64,000 nucleotides of DNA from CAIVVT01 sp963838205. Lineage in GTDB: Bacteria; Acidobacteriota; Terriglobia; Bryobacterales; Bryobacteraceae. Of this stretch, positions 26,802 through 36,772 are shown piece after piece. Every line of letters begins with the position of its first letter. Position 1 is the stretch's first letter. A program made the position numbers and the translations under genes. The notes under the pieces are model-generated. The model was not told where the DNA came from. It worked only from the letters and a program-made list of their open reading frames with translations, and did not search any database. The DNA lies in the NCBI GenBank assembly GCA_963838205.1, contig CAWIQF010000010.1, positions 124,001 to 188,000 on the forward strand, given 5' to 3'.

Positions 26802-27980
26802 TCACCGCCTGTCCTTTAACCAACCTAAAGGCGCACGCCTCTGCCGAAAAAGCGACGTTAATGCACTAACCCATAGCTTAGCAACAGTTTCCATATTATA
26901 ATTGCAAAATAATAATTCGCGACCTCTTCTGATGCAATTGCAGCGATATGCTTCATCCCCCATTTTGTCACCTAAAAATGTAATCCAATCAGCCATCTCC
27001 AGCTTCAATGTTACTGTACAATCTTGCAGTTCATCCGCCAAAAACACTTGATCAGAAATGGCCACAGGACAACCATATTGTAAAGCTTCTAAGACTGCAA
27101 TTCCAAAATTTTCCTGCTTTGATGGCAACACCAGCCATTGTGCATTCTGCAGTAAGTATTTCTTATCATCCCCAAACACAAACTCTAAAAACGTCACATC
27201 CTTATCTATCTTAAGGAACTTCGCCAGACGCTTCAGTTCCGCCAAATACCCCTGTTCACTTGGCCCAGCAACAACCAATTGCCACCTCTCCTGAATCTTT
27301 GCCTTGGCCCAGGCTTCAAGCAAAAACGTTACGTTTTTCTTCGGATGAATACGCCCTAAGAATAAAACATATTTGTCAACAGTTGCCTTCACAATTCTAT
27401 CACTTGGCGAATTGGTCAACATCTCATCCGTGGTATCAACTCCAAACGGTGGTAAAACGGCGCTTAAACATTCTAATGACACAACTAATCCCGCCACCTC
27501 GCGCTCTCTCCTTGTTGCGAAAAGCGCGGCTTCGGCGTTATAAAATACTCTTTTCTCAACCAAATGCCAATAAACATACTTTTTGACATATTTCCACCAA
27601 CCTTGACGGCTCACTGCCCACGGCTCTAACATTCCGTGAGGGAAGCAAGCGTACGGTACACCGCATCGAATGCACTCCTGAGCTGCCGCCCAACTCGGAT
27701 GTGACCACATACCGTGTATGACAACGCCCTCAAATCTCTTGACCTCTTTTTCCAACCAACTCCGAAGACGCGGGGAATAGGAGTATGACCGCGGCCACTC
27801 TCCGCCACAAGAATGAATCAGTGACTCCTGAAGTAAATTATCCTGGACCTTGAATTCTCCTACGCCGACAACCTCGCTCTCCAACCCGTAGGACTGTCCA
27901 AGGAATGAAAGGTTCAGCACAGCGCGAAGCGGACCGCCAGATCTTTGATCAAGCGAGGGAAGTATGTGCAATACTCTCAT
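26802..27980 (-). CDS. Glycosyltransferase family 4
   Basis: A 392-residue GT-B enzyme. MRVLHILPSLDQRSGGPLRA is the usual N-terminal glycine-rich acceptor-domain start. VLFLGRIHPKKNVTFLLEAW and VVAGPSEQGYLAEL belong to the donor domain, and LPSKQENFGIAVLEALQYGC is the E-x7-E region that binds the nucleotide sugar. Its start overlaps the stop of the upstream transferase by four bases, so the two are coupled. The gene is clearly AT-rich against the rest of the window. Confidence 0.9.
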   Translation of the reverse strand: MRVLHILPSLDQRSGGPLRAVLNLSFLGQSYGLESEVVGVGEFKVQDNLLQESLIHSCGGEWPRSYSYSPRLRSWLEKEVKRFEGVVIHGMWSHPSWAAAQECIRCGVPYACFPHGMLEPWAVSRQGWWKYVKKYVYWHLVEKRVFYNAEAALFATRREREVAGLVVSLECLSAVLPPFGVDTTDEMLTNSPSDRIVKATVDKYVLFLGRIHPKKNVTFLLEAWAKAKIQERWQLVVAGPSEQGYLAELKRLAKFLKIDKDVTFLEFVFGDDKKYLLQNAQWLVLPSKQENFGIAVLEALQYGCPVAISDQVFLADELQDCTVTLKLEMADWITFLGDKMGDEAYRCNCIRRGRELLFCNYNMETVAKLWVSALTSLFRQRRAPLGWLKDRR

Positions 27981-29092
27981 ACCAGAAACCTCTGGTAAGT
28001 ATCCACTATGCCCTGCATGCTCCTCTCTATTGTAAATTTCGAAGCTTGGCGTAAACCAAGACTTCGAAGATTCAGGTGGAGTGTTCCATCTCTCAACACT
28101 TCAACAAGATACCGCGCCATCGTTTCAACCTCTAGCGGGCTATCGACAGTCAGCGCAGCCGCACCCACCACTTCCCTCAGGGAAGCACAGGTTGTGCTGA
28201 CGACCGGACAGCCGCACTGCATTGCTTCCAATGGCGGAAGGCCAAAGCCTTCATATGTAGATGTAACAAGCAACGCGTCAGCACCATTATAAAAAGAAAC
28301 TAAATCTTCCACTGGTAACAGACCCCAATAGTGTACAGATTTCTTGAGACCGCTCTCCTTGATAAACGCTTCCTCCATTGCAGAGGCGCTGCCCCCAACA
28401 ATATGCAGTTGCACACTTTTTAAGCGTTTTTTTAATAAGCTGAACACTTTAACAGCACCTAAGCGATTTTTGCACTCTGCATTGCTACCAACACAAACAA
28501 TAACATATTCACAATTCCCAAATAGTTTTGCCCTCGCCGCCGCAATTTCAGTGGCAGAGTAAGGTCTAAACCTAGCGTCAGCACAGTTTGGCGTTATCGT
28601 TATCTTCCGAGCCTGTAAATCGAGATACTTCATAAGTTCCGACGCCGTAAAATCTGAAATCGCAAACACGTGATCAGCCTTTTTGATTTCCGCCACACAC
28701 TCCAGCACAACCAGCGTCCGCTTCCACGAAAGCGGTGTAAATGGCACCTTCCCAAGATACGTCAGATAATTAAGTAAATCGTGTACTGTGACAAGCCGCG
28801 CGCCCATCGGTAGCACATGCCCGTACCACGCCAATCCCTGATCTACTATGTGATACGCCTCGGCCTTTATTCTGCTTAGCCGTAGCGGCCATCCGATATA
28901 GTTTCTGGTCCAAACTTGGGCACGCGGGCCAACCTTCAGCCCTTCAATATTTATAACCTTTGGGCACAACGCGTCAACCCTAATAGACTGCACCGAGTTC
29001 GCAAGCTCCGCAGCGCAAACACGAAAATAATTATATGTACTATAACTGCCATTCTCGGGATCAGGACCAAGCAGGACTACTCGTTTTATCAA
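27977..29092 (-). CDS. Glycosyltransferase family 4
   Basis: A 371-residue GT-B enzyme with RLVTVHDLLNYLTYLGKVPF, FAISDFTASELMKYLDL, VIVCVGSNAECKNRLGAVKV and the donor-binding VTSTYEGFGLPPLEAMQCGC. It resembles mannosyltransferase-type GT4 enzymes of O-antigen loci. It overlaps the next transferase by four bases. Downstream (29093-29248) is a short AT-rich gap. Confidence 0.9.
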   Translation of the reverse strand: MIKRVVLLGPDPENGSYSTYNYFRVCAAELANSVQSIRVDALCPKVINIEGLKVGPRAQVWTRNYIGWPLRLSRIKAEAYHIVDQGLAWYGHVLPMGARLVTVHDLLNYLTYLGKVPFTPLSWKRTLVVLECVAEIKKADHVFAISDFTASELMKYLDLQARKITITPNCADARFRPYSATEIAAARAKLFGNCEYVIVCVGSNAECKNRLGAVKVFSLLKKRLKSVQLHIVGGSASAMEEAFIKESGLKKSVHYWGLLPVEDLVSFYNGADALLVTSTYEGFGLPPLEAMQCGCPVVSTTCASLREVVGAAALTVDSPLEVETMARYLVEVLRDGTLHLNLRSLGLRQASKFTIERSMQGIVDTYQRFLV

Positions 29093-29248
29093 AACTTAAC
29101 CTTTTTCATTACTGCTAAAAGCTCAAATTACCATTTTAGCGCTACACATTGTAGCAATATGACTTGCGCATAACATAACACTTTCCACAAAAATATCAGT
29201 TTCCTAGGCGCAGAAACTGCAATTACCTTAATCAGACAAGCCGGCATA

Positions 29249-30481
29249 CTAAGTATGACTTTCCCAGCGCAGAGCGCACCGATACTGAGCGCACTGGACA
29301 TCACTTGTAACAAGAGCACTCAAATGTCGTCGATACTCACTCCAACTTAACGATATAGCCCTCCTATGGGCCTCAATCCCCATTTCAGCCAACTCACTCC
29401 TTTCATCCAGAACGTGCCATAAAACTCTTGCGATGTCCTCGCTACAGCCGGCTTTCACTAAAAATCCTTCCCGTTTGTCTTCTATAATATCCGGTGCGCC
29501 GGTCCGCTCGCTAGCCAATATCGGTATCCCGCACCCCATCGCCTCTAGCAACACCAGACCAAATCCTTCGAAAAGTGACGGAAACACCAAAAGGTCACTT
29601 TGTCGCATAAGCTCCAGGGCCTGAGACCGGCTAATTTGCCCAAGTTCCTTGAATTCTATTCGGTATCGCCCCAGCAACCACTCTCTGTACCCTGGCACCC
29701 ATCTACCCGCGAGCGTCAAAATGAAACATCCGGGTGCAAGAGTCTCAAGCGCCTGAAAAAGATAGTGCAGTCCTTTTCTTGGTTCGAGTCGCCCTACAAA
29801 TACCAGTTTCAGTGGTCCACGGAAATCGCTGGCACACTGAATTCGAGGAATACTACTGCAGTTACAACCGTATGGCAGAACTGAAACCCTACCCGGCACA
29901 TCGACGTGCTTTCTCAATGTGCTGTAACAATAAGTGCTAGCGCAGACAATATGATCAGCAGAAAGGACTTCAAGTTTTTTTCTAACTACCTTCTCTTGAG
30001 GCTCAGGAAAACTGACAAAACACCTGCGCAGTCCCCTCTCCCTCCGCACTTCCTCATCTGCCACCGCCCTTGCCTCGTCCTGATATCCACTTGTCAACTC
30101 ATAAAACTTTCGTACTCCACTGCTCTGAGCGATCTGAAATGTTTCAAAGGCCGAATCCTCATAACAATACACAGCATCAGTTTTATGGTCCAAGCATTTA
30201 GCGACTGCGAGATCCAGACCGCGCGCGACCCAATCAACACAACTCTGTCGCCGCCCGCTCAAAGCTGCAATGGGAAGGCTGTTTAACGCCAACCTGAAAA
30301 CCTCTCTATACGGATGAAGCTTTATTGATGCGCCTCGAAGCGCTGGAAAGCTCCTATAACTGGTGCCTAACGGAGCAAACAGACATGTGTGAAATTTCGC
30401 CAATAATGATCTTTCATAAAATCCTAAAGTTGCATGATAAACATTTGGATTCCCGAACGGATGACTAACGACAACTTTCAT
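29249..30481 (-). CDS. Glycosyltransferase family 4
   Basis: A GT-B enzyme of about 410 residues. MKVVVSHPFGNPNVYHATLG starts the acceptor domain. KLVFVGRLEPRKGLHYLFQA and FPSLFEGFGLVLLEAMGCGI mark the donor domain. A GTG two codons upstream (30487) is a possible alternative start; the ATG at 30481 follows CGAAGAAG. AT-rich, in the same orientation as its neighbours. Confidence 0.87.
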   Translation of the reverse strand: MKVVVSHPFGNPNVYHATLGFYERSLLAKFHTCLFAPLGTSYRSFPALRGASIKLHPYREVFRLALNSLPIAALSGRRQSCVDWVARGLDLAVAKCLDHKTDAVYCYEDSAFETFQIAQSSGVRKFYELTSGYQDEARAVADEEVRRERGLRRCFVSFPEPQEKVVRKKLEVLSADHIVCASTYCYSTLRKHVDVPGRVSVLPYGCNCSSIPRIQCASDFRGPLKLVFVGRLEPRKGLHYLFQALETLAPGCFILTLAGRWVPGYREWLLGRYRIEFKELGQISRSQALELMRQSDLLVFPSLFEGFGLVLLEAMGCGIPILASERTGAPDIIEDKREGFLVKAGCSEDIARVLWHVLDERSELAEMGIEAHRRAISLSWSEYRRHLSALVTSDVQCAQYRCALRWESHT

Positions 30482-30633
30482 AATCACTTCTTCGCATTAC
30501 ATCGATCTCTTTCGTATATCTTTGCCATATTAATTTATATGTACATTAGCGCGGCAACGCTACTGATATGGTGATTAATCCTTAGTTCAGGCCTAATTGT
30601 TAAAGTATTTTAGTTACAAGTTCTGTCAAGCTG

Positions 30634-31941
30634 TTAACATCTGGTCAAGCGCCGGTATCGTTCTACTAATACCTTATTAGCAAAATGAAACCAGATCCCT
30701 ATTTGAAGCCAAGTGAACGCTGCCCCATTGTGGTCATGCCACACACCAGCGATTAAACCCACAACTGAAACCAAACCAAACGACACAGCCAACGACCTCA
30801 TCGCTGAAGATTGATCCGTAAATCCCAAAGTCAATTGCCATCCCAAAACGCTTGGAGCCAAGTAGAACGCCAGTAATCCAAGCAACCCACTTTCATAAAT
30901 TGCTATACTAACACTGTCGTCATAGACATTCGCTCCTACTACTCTGTTTGATCTTGACATCTCGAAAACCGCGTAGCCATTCCCCTGCCCCAACCCTACC
31001 CCAATGGGATTTCTAGTTAACATTTCCCAGTAATTGCCACGCATTCCTTCATTAGTGAATCTACGCAGCGTTTCTTGAGGATCTACTGTCCATCTCTGCA
31101 CGTATTCCACTGTCATCTGTTTATCGAGTGACAGCCCTACGACAGCAGTCACTATAAGAACAAACGTACTTAAATATAGAACGGTTTTTGTGCTTGCTAA
31201 GTTTGCAGCTAAGCCGCATAATATGACAAGAGTAATGAGAACAATCGGTGCTCGAGAGCCAGATTCAACGGCGCATCCGATTGCTGCTGAGCACCCACTC
31301 ATGAGCAACACCTTTTGTCGTAGACTTACGGAATTCAGAAAACAGTATAAGCACAGAACAAAGCTAAACACGGCAAACTCAGACATACCGGAGATGTATG
31401 AAAATGTCCCCGTTGCTCGGACTCCCTGGATGCCTCCGAAAGTCGCCACTGGAGATTGCAGACCGGCAGCCGTCCAAGCATATTGGTTTAGCCAGGAGGA
31501 TGCGGGACTGAAGAATTGCTCACCTCCAAGCAGAAACATACCTATGGTTGTTGGAGCAGTAAGAAGCGACAGTCGTCTCCATGTTTCACTGTTCGTATTG
31601 ACAACCATGCTTGCAGCAATCAGTGGCCATAACACTGCGTTTTTATAAGTGATGATGGCCGACTGCCAGGAATTGCCTAGACCTAACAGTAGACTGAAAA
31701 TTAAAAGACCGGCCGTACTATAACCTACTAAGTTCAGAACATTTTGATACTTACTGTAGGTAGTACTTCGATGGAAAGCAATGTAGCACAGTCCAAGCGT
31801 GTCTTTTGCCAGAAAGGCAACGGGGTGAAGCGTTGCCGGGATAGCCCATTTCCGCAGAGCGCCTTCAAAAACAATTGCTGCAAATATACATGTTATCCAT
31901 ACACTTTCTCTTGTCTGTTTTGAGGTTCCCTTTTTAAGCAT
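30634..31941 (-). CDS. Wzy-like polysaccharide polymerase/ligase membrane protein
   Basis: A 435-residue polytopic protein with at least ten hydrophobic segments and a large loop. WITCIFAAIVFEGALRKWAI, GTFSYISGMSEFAVFSFVL, ESGSRAPIVLITLVILCG and NPIGVGLGQGNGYAVF recall O-antigen polymerase/ligase-like proteins. Such proteins join lipid-linked repeat units in the periplasm. It differs from the ligase-type protein at 20.9-22.2 kb, so the locus has two candidates for polymerase and ligase. No Wzx flippase or Wzz regulator is visible in the window. Confidence 0.75.
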   Translation of the reverse strand: MLKKGTSKQTRESVWITCIFAAIVFEGALRKWAIPATLHPVAFLAKDTLGLCYIAFHRSTTYSKYQNVLNLVGYSTAGLLIFSLLLGLGNSWQSAIITYKNAVLWPLIAASMVVNTNSETWRRLSLLTAPTTIGMFLLGGEQFFSPASSWLNQYAWTAAGLQSPVATFGGIQGVRATGTFSYISGMSEFAVFSFVLCLYCFLNSVSLRQKVLLMSGCSAAIGCAVESGSRAPIVLITLVILCGLAANLASTKTVLYLSTFVLIVTAVVGLSLDKQMTVEYVQRWTVDPQETLRRFTNEGMRGNYWEMLTRNPIGVGLGQGNGYAVFEMSRSNRVVGANVYDDSVSIAIYESGLLGLLAFYLAPSVLGWQLTLGFTDQSSAMRSLAVSFGLVSVVGLIAGVWHDHNGAAFTWLQIGIWFHFANKVLVERYRRLTRC

Positions 31942-32202
31942 TTTAACATTGTTATTGTGAAGTATATTTAGTTGATAACCGTGGCGCTAACGATTGGTGA
32001 CTTTGGACTTTTCGTTATTGGCTTGTTTTGGTAATGTGCTTTTATATACTCAGTTAAATTGACAGCCGCGCTTGTTATGCTCTAAACGATTGGTTTTTTT
32101 GCAGCTCTAATAATTGATGATTCTCAGAATGACTACGATCCTTGATGTCGGCTCCAAGATTTAAGGTGTTTAATCAAAACAAATGAAGCACGCAGAATGT
32201 TT

Positions 32203-33150
32203 TCAATATGGCATGCCGTCCTTCCATCCTTTGAAATGGGCTCTTAATGTGCCCACCATTATTTGGAATTCTCGACCTGGATGTCCATACCGCCAAACAG
32301 CAAGCGGGTACTTGATTGGTCCTGGAAATGGGACTGAACTGATAGTGACAAGGTAGAACAGTCGCACCGCGCGAAGAGGCCCGCTTGTGTATTTCGATAA
32401 AATGTAGGCGTGATTGTAGGCGGCATTGAGAAACTTTTGTGTCAGATTTCCTTGACGAGTGCCATCATATACTTTATTTTGGGAGGCAGGATAATGAAAA
32501 ACTGGATTGTCGAAATCAAACAGAATTTTAAACCCTCGAAGTCGCACTTGTTGGCAGGCTTCCAGTTCAAATAGCTGCCAGTAGTCTCGAATATTTTCAT
32601 CAAATCTGGCAAATGCGCATCGCCTGAGGCTCATGTTGTTGCCTGCCAGCCCGTCCACTTGAATTACCGGTTCATGGTCGTCTTCGATAGCGCTGTCATT
32701 CAAATGGCCAACGAATTTCCCGTACCATGTCAGTTTGCCAACTGTCCGCACTCGCTGCACTGGAAAGCGCTCTCCACCTGGAGTGTGGTTCAGTGCAGGT
32801 CCTCCCACAGCACCTGTGGCCTCGTCGTCGTAATGTCGCAAGTGCTTTAAAAGCCAGTCTTTTGGCGCGACAGCGTCATCATCAATCAATGCCACGATTT
32901 CGCCAGTGGCGCTTTTTAGACCCTCATTTTCGGCTGGCACTATTCCTTTGGTCGGGCAGTGGATCAGCTTTAGCCGACTTTCAAATGTTGGCGAGAGTTG
33001 TTCGCATAGATCACGGGTTGCCTGATCATCATGCTGCCAGACCACGACCACTTCATCCGGCGGCATTATTTGACTAGCAAGACCTTCGAGACACTTGGCC
33101 AGCTGCTGCTGTCTTTTATAGCTTACAATTATGACTGAGGATCTTAGCAC
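32203..33150 (-). CDS. Glycosyltransferase family 2
   Basis: A 315-residue GT-A enzyme. MLRSSVIIVSYKRQQQLAKC opens the nucleotide-binding fold, GEIVALIDDDAVAPKDWLL contains the metal-binding acidic motif, and VDGLAGNNMSLRRCAF is typical of the acceptor side. C-terminal helices (RAVRLFYLVTISSVPFPGP) suggest membrane association. AT-rich gaps of 140-260 bases flank it. Confidence 0.88.
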   Translation of the reverse strand: MLRSSVIIVSYKRQQQLAKCLEGLASQIMPPDEVVVVWQHDDQATRDLCEQLSPTFESRLKLIHCPTKGIVPAENEGLKSATGEIVALIDDDAVAPKDWLLKHLRHYDDEATGAVGGPALNHTPGGERFPVQRVRTVGKLTWYGKFVGHLNDSAIEDDHEPVIQVDGLAGNNMSLRRCAFARFDENIRDYWQLFELEACQQVRLRGFKILFDFDNPVFHYPASQNKVYDGTRQGNLTQKFLNAAYNHAYILSKYTSGPLRAVRLFYLVTISSVPFPGPIKYPLAVWRYGHPGREFQIMVGTLRAHFKGWKDGMPY

Positions 33151-33291
33151 TGTTTTAAAGATGACATGGGATACTTCTGTGGCCGTATCGAGAATTTGAG
33201 GATGTTTGACGGATCACTAGACATCGTCGCGGCCGAAGTGTTTTCCTAACAACTAGTCTTTACTAGCGTTGAAAGGTTGAGTTTAATTATC

Positions 33292-34467
33292 CTACCTAAA
33301 GTGGAGTTTTTGTGTTACTGCGTTGAAAGCGCAGATGTAGCGCTCAACCATCTGCTCCTGCCGAAAAAGCTGCGATGCTCTTTTCCCCGCACATTCCCCA
33401 AACGTTTCGATAATGGCAGGGTCATCGAGTATCTGCCGCATTCGATCAGCTAGGTCAACGATATCCCCAGGTTTAAACTTCAAGCCGGCGTCACCAACCA
33501 CCTCACTCAGCCCGCCTATGTCGGCGGCAATTACCATCCGGCCTCTTATCATCTGCTCCATGGCAGCTAAGCCGGCGGTTTCCTCCCAAATGGAGGGCAT
33601 GACCACGACACTGACGTCTTCCAGTTCCTGGCGCAGGCGCTCACCATTGAGAAAGCCGGTGACAGCCAGTCTATCGCCCAAATCGAGCTGCCGAGCAAGC
33701 CGTTCGAACTCGAACCGGTCCGGCCCGTCGCCAACAATGCGCAACGCGAACTTCCTGCCCTCTGTCTTCAGAATGGACGCCGCTTTGAGCAGGATTGGCA
33801 GCCCCTTTTCGCCGGTTATGCGGCCAACGCAGGCGAAGACGATCGGCCTTGAGTTTCCGGGCGCCGGCAGGAGACGTGCGACATCATCGTTCGCCGGCAG
33901 CCCGTAATAGATTACGCTGCTTCTTGGCAGGCGCACTCTACGCGACACGTGTTCGGTGATACAGATGTTTGCTGCGGCACAGCGACACATCCAGCGCCGT
34001 ACCGGGGTACCTGCCAGGCTCGCGATGCTTAGTAGTGGGCCCATCGTTTTCCAGTTACAGCGCAGGCATAAGCCGACGTCCCCCCGCAGGTATCTTTGGG
34101 GACATACCGACTGCTCAGGTTCGAACAGCAGCAAACCATTGGGGCAGCAAGCTTGGTAGCCATGGTGCTCGATGACAACGGGCCTTCGGGCTAGTAGTGA
34201 CAACGCCAGCGGAACAAAAACAGGCCCGGCCAGCATGACCACGTCCGATCGACGGATTATCCTCCACAACTCCGGCACACTTGGCGCTCTCACGATCCGC
34301 ACGTTCGCGGCGAGCATTGGTGGTGGAGTCGATGGTCCCTTCGCCGCGGTCACGACCGTCACCTCATAGCCCTTCTCCTTCGCCAATCCCTGTGCCAGGA
34401 GCCGGGCGTAGGTTTCCACTCCGCCGACCATCGGCCAGAAGGGCTTGCTGTACAGCAGAACCCTCAT
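33292..34467 (-). CDS. Glycosyltransferase family 4
   Basis: A 391-residue GT-B enzyme. MRVLLYSKPFWPMVGGVETY begins the acceptor domain; IVFACVGRITGEKGLPILLK and MPSIWEETAGLAAMEQMIRG belong to the donor domain. A cysteine-rich insert (HGYQACCPNG, CPQRYLRGDVGLCLRC, CRCAAANICITEHVS) is unusual and could bind a metal; similar inserts occur in a subgroup of GT4 proteins. Confidence 0.9.
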   Translation of the reverse strand: MRVLLYSKPFWPMVGGVETYARLLAQGLAKEKGYEVTVVTAAKGPSTPPPMLAANVRIVRAPSVPELWRIIRRSDVVMLAGPVFVPLALSLLARRPVVIEHHGYQACCPNGLLLFEPEQSVCPQRYLRGDVGLCLRCNWKTMGPLLSIASLAGTPVRRWMCRCAAANICITEHVSRRVRLPRSSVIYYGLPANDDVARLLPAPGNSRPIVFACVGRITGEKGLPILLKAASILKTEGRKFALRIVGDGPDRFEFERLARQLDLGDRLAVTGFLNGERLRQELEDVSVVVMPSIWEETAGLAAMEQMIRGRMVIAADIGGLSEVVGDAGLKFKPGDIVDLADRMRQILDDPAIIETFGECAGKRASQLFRQEQMVERYICAFNAVTQKLHFR

Positions 34468-34849
34468 CGCAAGTCATTCTCCGATCGGTTCTGCTTATTC
34501 ACAATGCCACCCTGATCTTTACGCGGTTGAATGCTATGAATTTCTGAAACCAGAGAACCTCCTGAGCATTTAATGTCATGCAGCGCAATATCTTGCTATA
34601 ATTGACAGTTAAACTAGCGCTCAATCCAATTGAACCATAGTGATAATTGCGCCTCCTCACGCCACAGCTGCAAGCATACTTATATTTTGGAGACCTACCA
34701 AACTAAACTTAGTCATAATCATCAGAACCACATTGAAAAATTGTCACTTTTGGTCGTTAGTCAAGACTGTTCATAAGAACAGATATATCATTTCACGGCA
34801 GGATTAAACATAACGCGTTTCCTGTTCGGGCGACACAATTATTCGCATC
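34468..34849. other. AT-rich intergenic stretch within the polysaccharide island
   Basis: About 380 bases with no supported gene and several A/T runs. It could hold a promoter for the genes at 33292-34467 on the minus strand. Confidence 0.4.
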
Positions 34850-35758
34850 TTAGAGAGTAGTTATGGATCGCAGAAAGACCCATTTTTGTCTCACGTGCCG
34901 CCATTCCTCGATAGCCTTTGCCGCATCTGATCCTAGAAAAGAAAGCTCGGGGTATTCATCGACATCCCTTGCAATGGCCTCATAAGTATGAATTGTATGA
35001 GTGCTCATAAACGCTTTACAAATTGACTCATAAACAGAAGTTTGTCGTATTTCATGAATCTCTATGAGAACATCCGAGCGCCGCAGATCCGAGGCCGCTT
35101 CGTGGTCGAACAGATCCATTTCATATCCTTCGCAGTCGCTGACTACGAAGCACCTCTTTCCGCGAGTGAGCCGTCGCAATGTCCGCCCGTCACAGTAATT
35201 GCCTATCTCCACGAGCGATCCGACTCCGTTTAATTCCGATGTTTCCCTGCAGCGCCGGCGCGCTTCGGGATCGACATCAAAAGCGAACACAGGCAAATTG
35301 AGGAGCAGGGCCAGCCCCACCGCGTAATATCCCTCCGCACACCCGATGTTGACCACCATCTCGTAGTCCTTCTTCTGGTCCAAATCCTTGAAGACCGGAT
35401 GAAGTTCCTTCTCATAACTGCCGACGAGTCGTTGTGCGCAGGGTATATTTAGTAAGATCTCAGTTGAGAATCGTAAGCCCGAAAATGGCCCCCTGAGAAC
35501 GGTCGTGCCACAATGTTCTACCACACGATTGGAGATTTTTAGAAAGCCATTATCTCGCAGAACTTTTAGGCTATACTTTCGGGCGCGCGTGCTTTTTAAC
35601 TGTGCGAACGTGCGCGCCGGGAGCACACCCTTTAGGATCTGCCCGATAGACTTCCTGGCTCCCTCAGCCCATCTCTGCATTAAGATAAGAGGCAGCGCGC
35701 GGCGCCGCATCCCCTTTCTTTGGCAAACAACCCAACAAGCAGTCCCAATTCTACCCAA
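34850..35758 (-). CDS. SAM-dependent methyltransferase-like protein
   Basis: A 302-residue protein with a class I methyltransferase core: motif I in MVVNIGCAEGYYAVGLALLL, the acidic ribose-binding segment VFAFDVDPEARRRCRETSEL, and a later CFVVSDCEGYEMDLFDH. Context suggests methylation of a sugar of the repeat unit. The frame starts at 35758, but later methionines (MRRRALPLIL, MQRWAEGARK) are also possible starts since no ribosome site decides. It follows the GT2 gene upstream by 30 bases. Confidence 0.72.
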   Translation of the reverse strand: MGRIGTACWVVCQRKGMRRRALPLILMQRWAEGARKSIGQILKGVLPARTFAQLKSTRARKYSLKVLRDNGFLKISNRVVEHCGTTVLRGPFSGLRFSTEILLNIPCAQRLVGSYEKELHPVFKDLDQKKDYEMVVNIGCAEGYYAVGLALLLNLPVFAFDVDPEARRRCRETSELNGVGSLVEIGNYCDGRTLRRLTRGKRCFVVSDCEGYEMDLFDHEAASDLRRSDVLIEIHEIRQTSVYESICKAFMSTHTIHTYEAIARDVDEYPELSFLGSDAAKAIEEWRHVRQKWVFLRSITTL

Positions 35759-35788
35759 GCCTTTCGACGCAGTAGCAATCCATGGCTG

Positions 35789-36772
35789 TCAGCGCTCATA
35801 ACTCCACAGCGCCGATTTAAGCAAGACCCATCGTTTCCGGAGCATTTGCCGTGGATTGTTGAGGCACCAACTCGCAACGATCAGCAGGAAAAGCTCGCAC
35901 AAGTGCCTGCATAGCAGCAGTATCCTAACCGGCAACAGGGACATTTTTCTATGTTTGCTGAGCAGGCGCAATCTGGCGCGATGGAAGTTGACAACCCTGT
36001 CGGCGGACCACCCGGACGCGACGCCCTGGTTATCGTGGACGACCTCGGAAGTCTCGATGACTGCCATTCGCCAGCCCTGGCGCCAGGCCCTCCAACTCCA
36101 ATCGACGTCCGTGTCGCAGAATGGGAAACTCCGCGCATCCGGCCCGCCAATCTGCTCCCATGCTTTTCGCCGGATCAACAGAGGACTCGTATAAACTATG
36201 TCGCACGGCGCCCAACGGACGTCGCCGGTCGCTTGCCATTGTCTGATTCGGAGAGCATCCAGCCGCAGGAGATTCGTGAGCTGCTGGCCGAGTATGAATT
36301 GCGTGACCGTCGGAAACGGGCAGCCGAATCCGGCGCCTTCTCCGCCACGTTTCTTCACGGTGAAGCCGGCGGCGGCGAGGTCCGGAACGCTCTCCAACAG
36401 ACCCGCCGCCGCGAGAACAGGAGAGGCGCTTCCGATCCAATTGTCTGTTTCATACAAGAAAAGCCACTCGAGATGCGGGAACTTTTCGAGCGCATAGCGG
36501 GCCGCCGCGTTGACCCCGGCGCTCAAGGATCCGTCGGCCCCTTCCTCCCTCAAAATCACTTGGACCGGCGTTGGCGGTCTTTCCTCCTGCTGATAGTTGG
36601 CAAGCCATTCCAGACTGCCATCCGTTGAGCCCGCGTCGAACACAACGATCGCCGCTCCGAAAGGGCACTCCGCCAACGCGCCGGCAAGCGAAGGCAACGC
36701 CTCGCGGAGCAGTTCCCGGCGGTTGAACGAGTTTAGAATCGCCACCAATCGGACCGGACCTCCCTCTATCAT
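35789..36772 (-). CDS. Glycosyltransferase family 2
   Basis: A 327-residue GT-A enzyme and the first gene of the minus-strand polysaccharide run. RLVAILNSFNRRELLREALP, AAIVVFDAGSTDGSLEWLA, LEWLFLYETDNWIGSASPV and FPFCDTDVDWSWRAWRQGW match rhamnosyl/other GT2 enzymes. The C-terminus has a hydrophobic helix (LCELFLLIVASWCL). GC here is back to the level of the rest of the window, so the AT-rich island ends around 35.9 kb. Confidence 0.87.
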   Translation of the reverse strand: MIEGGPVRLVAILNSFNRRELLREALPSLAGALAECPFGAAIVVFDAGSTDGSLEWLANYQQEERPPTPVQVILREEGADGSLSAGVNAAARYALEKFPHLEWLFLYETDNWIGSASPVLAAAGLLESVPDLAAAGFTVKKRGGEGAGFGCPFPTVTQFILGQQLTNLLRLDALRIRQWQATGDVRWAPCDIVYTSPLLIRRKAWEQIGGPDARSFPFCDTDVDWSWRAWRQGWRMAVIETSEVVHDNQGVASGWSADRVVNFHRARLRLLSKHRKMSLLPVRILLLCRHLCELFLLIVASWCLNNPRQMLRKRWVLLKSALWSYER

